Assembly (NCBI GenBank): GCA_943350065.1 | Contig: CALQZZ010000028.1 | Location: forward strand, 1 to 6,942 | DNA from: Candidatus Nomurabacteria bacterium | GTDB taxonomy: Bacteria; Patescibacteriota; Minisyncoccia; Phycocordibacterales; UBA9973 | Direction of reading: 5' to 3' | DNA length: 6,942 nucleotides | Shown: positions 6,081 to 6,942 of the stretch, one piece after another | How the letters are laid out: each line of letters opens with the position of its first letter | Numbering within the stretch: position 1 is the first letter of the stretch | The notes under the pieces: model-generated | Database searches by the model: none | The model's input: the letters and a program-made list of their open reading frames with translations, nothing else | Told to the model about the DNA's origin: nothing | Position numbers and translations under genes: made by a program

Positions 6081-6086
6081 TATACT
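6081..6086 (+). promoter_or_regulatory. Probable -10 box (TATACT) for the coiled-coil protein gene
   Basis: TATACT within TATACTATAT, identical over 10 bases to 20-29. It predicts a start near 6093 and a leader of about 68 nt. I find no good -35 box 16-18 bp upstream. What follows (GTAGTCGTT, 6093-6101) also resembles the sequence after the first copy, which suggests a reused promoter type. Confidence 0.5.
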
Positions 6087-6117
6087 ATATATGTAGTCGT
6101 TTTATTAATAATTTATT

Positions 6118-6147
6118 TCAGCCAAAAGCTGATCCGTTTTAAACGGG
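6118..6147 (+). promoter_or_regulatory. Two tandem small hairpins in the leader of the coiled-coil gene
   Basis: Hairpin 1 is TCAGC (6118-6122), loop CAAAA, GCTGA (6128-6132). Hairpin 2 starts one base later: CCGTT (6134-6138), loop TTA, AACGG (6142-6146). They end 14 nt before the ATG at 6161. No T-run follows, so this is not a terminator. The CCGTT/AACGG stem also forms the centre of the terminator at 34-59. No known riboswitch consensus is recognised; a role in translation or mRNA stability is only a guess. Confidence 0.4.
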
Positions 6148-6160
6148 AAAATTAAAAAGT

Positions 6161-6942
6161 ATGAAAAAATATTTAAGTTTAATTATGGTGTTAGGTTTAG
6201 CAGTTTCAATCACTGGTATTGCTCGCGCACAAGATGGCAATAATGGTGGTTTGGGTTTACAAGGCCTAAAACAAGAAAGACAACAAAATAAAGACGAAAT
6301 GCAAAAAAATCGAGATGAATTACAAAAACAAAAAGAAGAAATGCAAAAAAGTATTCAAGAAGGAAGACAAGGATTACGTGGTGATATAAATGGTGAAAGA
6401 CAAGATTTAAGAGATGGTATCAAACAAGAAAGAGAAGATTTTAAAGATGCTCGTAAAACTGAATTTGATGCAATGAAAGCTGATGGACAAATCACACCAG
6501 AAGAAAGAGACTCTTTTAAAGTAAAATTAGAAGCTGATAAAACTGCGTTAAAAGCGGACATTGAAGCAAAAAAGACAACTTTAAAATCTGAAATTGAAGC
6601 AAGAAAAGAAGCATTTAAAGCAGACACTGAAATAAAAAAGGGTGAATGGAGACAAGAAGCCGAAAAAGTAAGAACAGAAGGATTAACAAATGCTATTACT
6701 AATATTGAAGCAGTACAAACAAAGCTGTCTACAAAATTAGGAGAAATGGCTACAGCTGGAAAAGATGTAGCTTCTGCTCAAACTTCACTTGAAAGTTCAA
6801 AAACAAATCTTGCAACCGCAAAGACAAAACTCACAGCTCTTACAATCCCTACGACAATGACACCAGAAGCTTTTTCTACAATCAAATTAGCAATCAATGA
6901 TATAAAAAGTTCATTATTATTAGCTAGAGGAGATTTAAATAC
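6161..6942 (+). CDS. Exported coiled-coil protein, partial (right edge of window)
   Basis: The frame is open from ATG 6161 to the window end (260 codons, no stop), so the C-terminus is missing. I recognise no named family. Residues 1-23 are a clear signal peptide: MKKY, a hydrophobic stretch, then cleavage expected after ARA before Gln24. A short Gly/Asn-rich linker (25-35) is followed by a long charged helix. It starts with heptads (MQKNRDE, LQKQKEE, MQKSIQE; 47-67). It then changes to 11-residue repeats with hydrophobic residues at I65/L72, I76/L83 and I87/F94. After a break, GQITPEERD (109-117), the 11-residue repeats resume: LEADKTALKAD, IEAKKTTLKSE, IEARKEAFKAD (123-155). A second, Ala/Thr/Ser-rich helical part covers about 170-225, and a Thr/Pro linker follows. 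The start is chosen from the signal peptide; no clear Shine-Dalgarno sequence precedes it. It probably lies outside the membrane as a stalk or spacer. Confidence 0.88.
   Translation, partial: MKKYLSLIMVLGLAVSITGIARAQDGNNGGLGLQGLKQERQQNKDEMQKNRDELQKQKEEMQKSIQEGRQGLRGDINGERQDLRDGIKQEREDFKDARKTEFDAMKADGQITPEERDSFKVKLEADKTALKADIEAKKTTLKSEIEARKEAFKADTEIKKGEWRQEAEKVRTEGLTNAITNIEAVQTKLSTKLGEMATAGKDVASAQTSLESSKTNLATAKTKLTALTIPTTMTPEAFSTIKLAINDIKSSLLLARGDLN

Noticed and set aside
6118..6147. Tandem hairpins as a guanidine-II (mini-ykkC) riboswitch
   Set aside because: That class needs ACGR loops in both hairpins; here the loops are CAAAA and TTA.
6469..6510. EF-hand calcium loop in the coiled-coil protein (KADGQITPEE)
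   Set aside because: The Gly-x-Ile and final Glu positions fit, but the acidic residues needed at loop positions 1 and 3 are missing.
6355..6627. Minus-strand open frame of 90 codons opposite the coiled-coil gene
   Set aside because: The repetitive Ser/Ala/Phe product is what the 11-residue repeats give on the opposite strand; the plus-strand frame has the signal peptide and periodicity.

Overview
The window looks like an AT-rich Patescibacteria (Candidate Phyla Radiation) genome, most likely of the Parcubacteria group. The basis is a short NusA with an acidic insertion in its N-terminal domain, a large anchored surface protein of no recognised family, a REP-type tyrosine transposase of the kind common in these genomes, and mostly AT-rich codon choice. 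The assignment is inference from gene style, not from a marker phylogeny.

Layout, left to right. Positions 1-130 hold a promoter-like TATACT box, a compact Rho-independent terminator and the nusA ribosome binding site. nusA (131-1330, +) ends at a strong GC-rich bidirectional terminator (1358-1382). The same terminator also serves a convergent gene on the minus strand (1392-4583) for a 1063-residue exported protein. That protein has a Cys-rich N-terminus, Fn3-like modules and a C-terminal membrane anchor. A 163-base divergent intergenic region (4584-4746) holds its promoter, several inverted repeats and a perfect 9-bp REP hairpin. Then come a REP-associated tyrosine transposase (4747-5373, +), a second, inverted REP copy that overlaps its stop codon, and family I inorganic pyrophosphatase (5417-6001, +) with a bidirectional terminator. 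Last is an exported coiled-coil protein (from 6161, +) that runs off the right edge, preceded by a leader with two small hairpins.

The two housekeeping genes, nusA and ppa, each end at their own terminator and do not form operons with their neighbours. nusA is separated from infB, its usual downstream partner. The most interesting unit is the transposase with its inverted REP pair. The right arm of the upstream hairpin contains an exact TTGACA that lies 17 bp from a TACAAT box, which is 8 bp from the transposase ATG. The element therefore seems to carry its promoter inside its own recognition site, and the mRNA is predicted to be leaderless. ppa has the same 8-bp gap between its -10 box and start codon. 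The two predicted exported proteins, one membrane-anchored and one coiled coil, are candidate cell-surface components. Nothing here gives their function. I see no tRNA, rRNA or CRISPR array, and no gene-free stretch above 300 bases.
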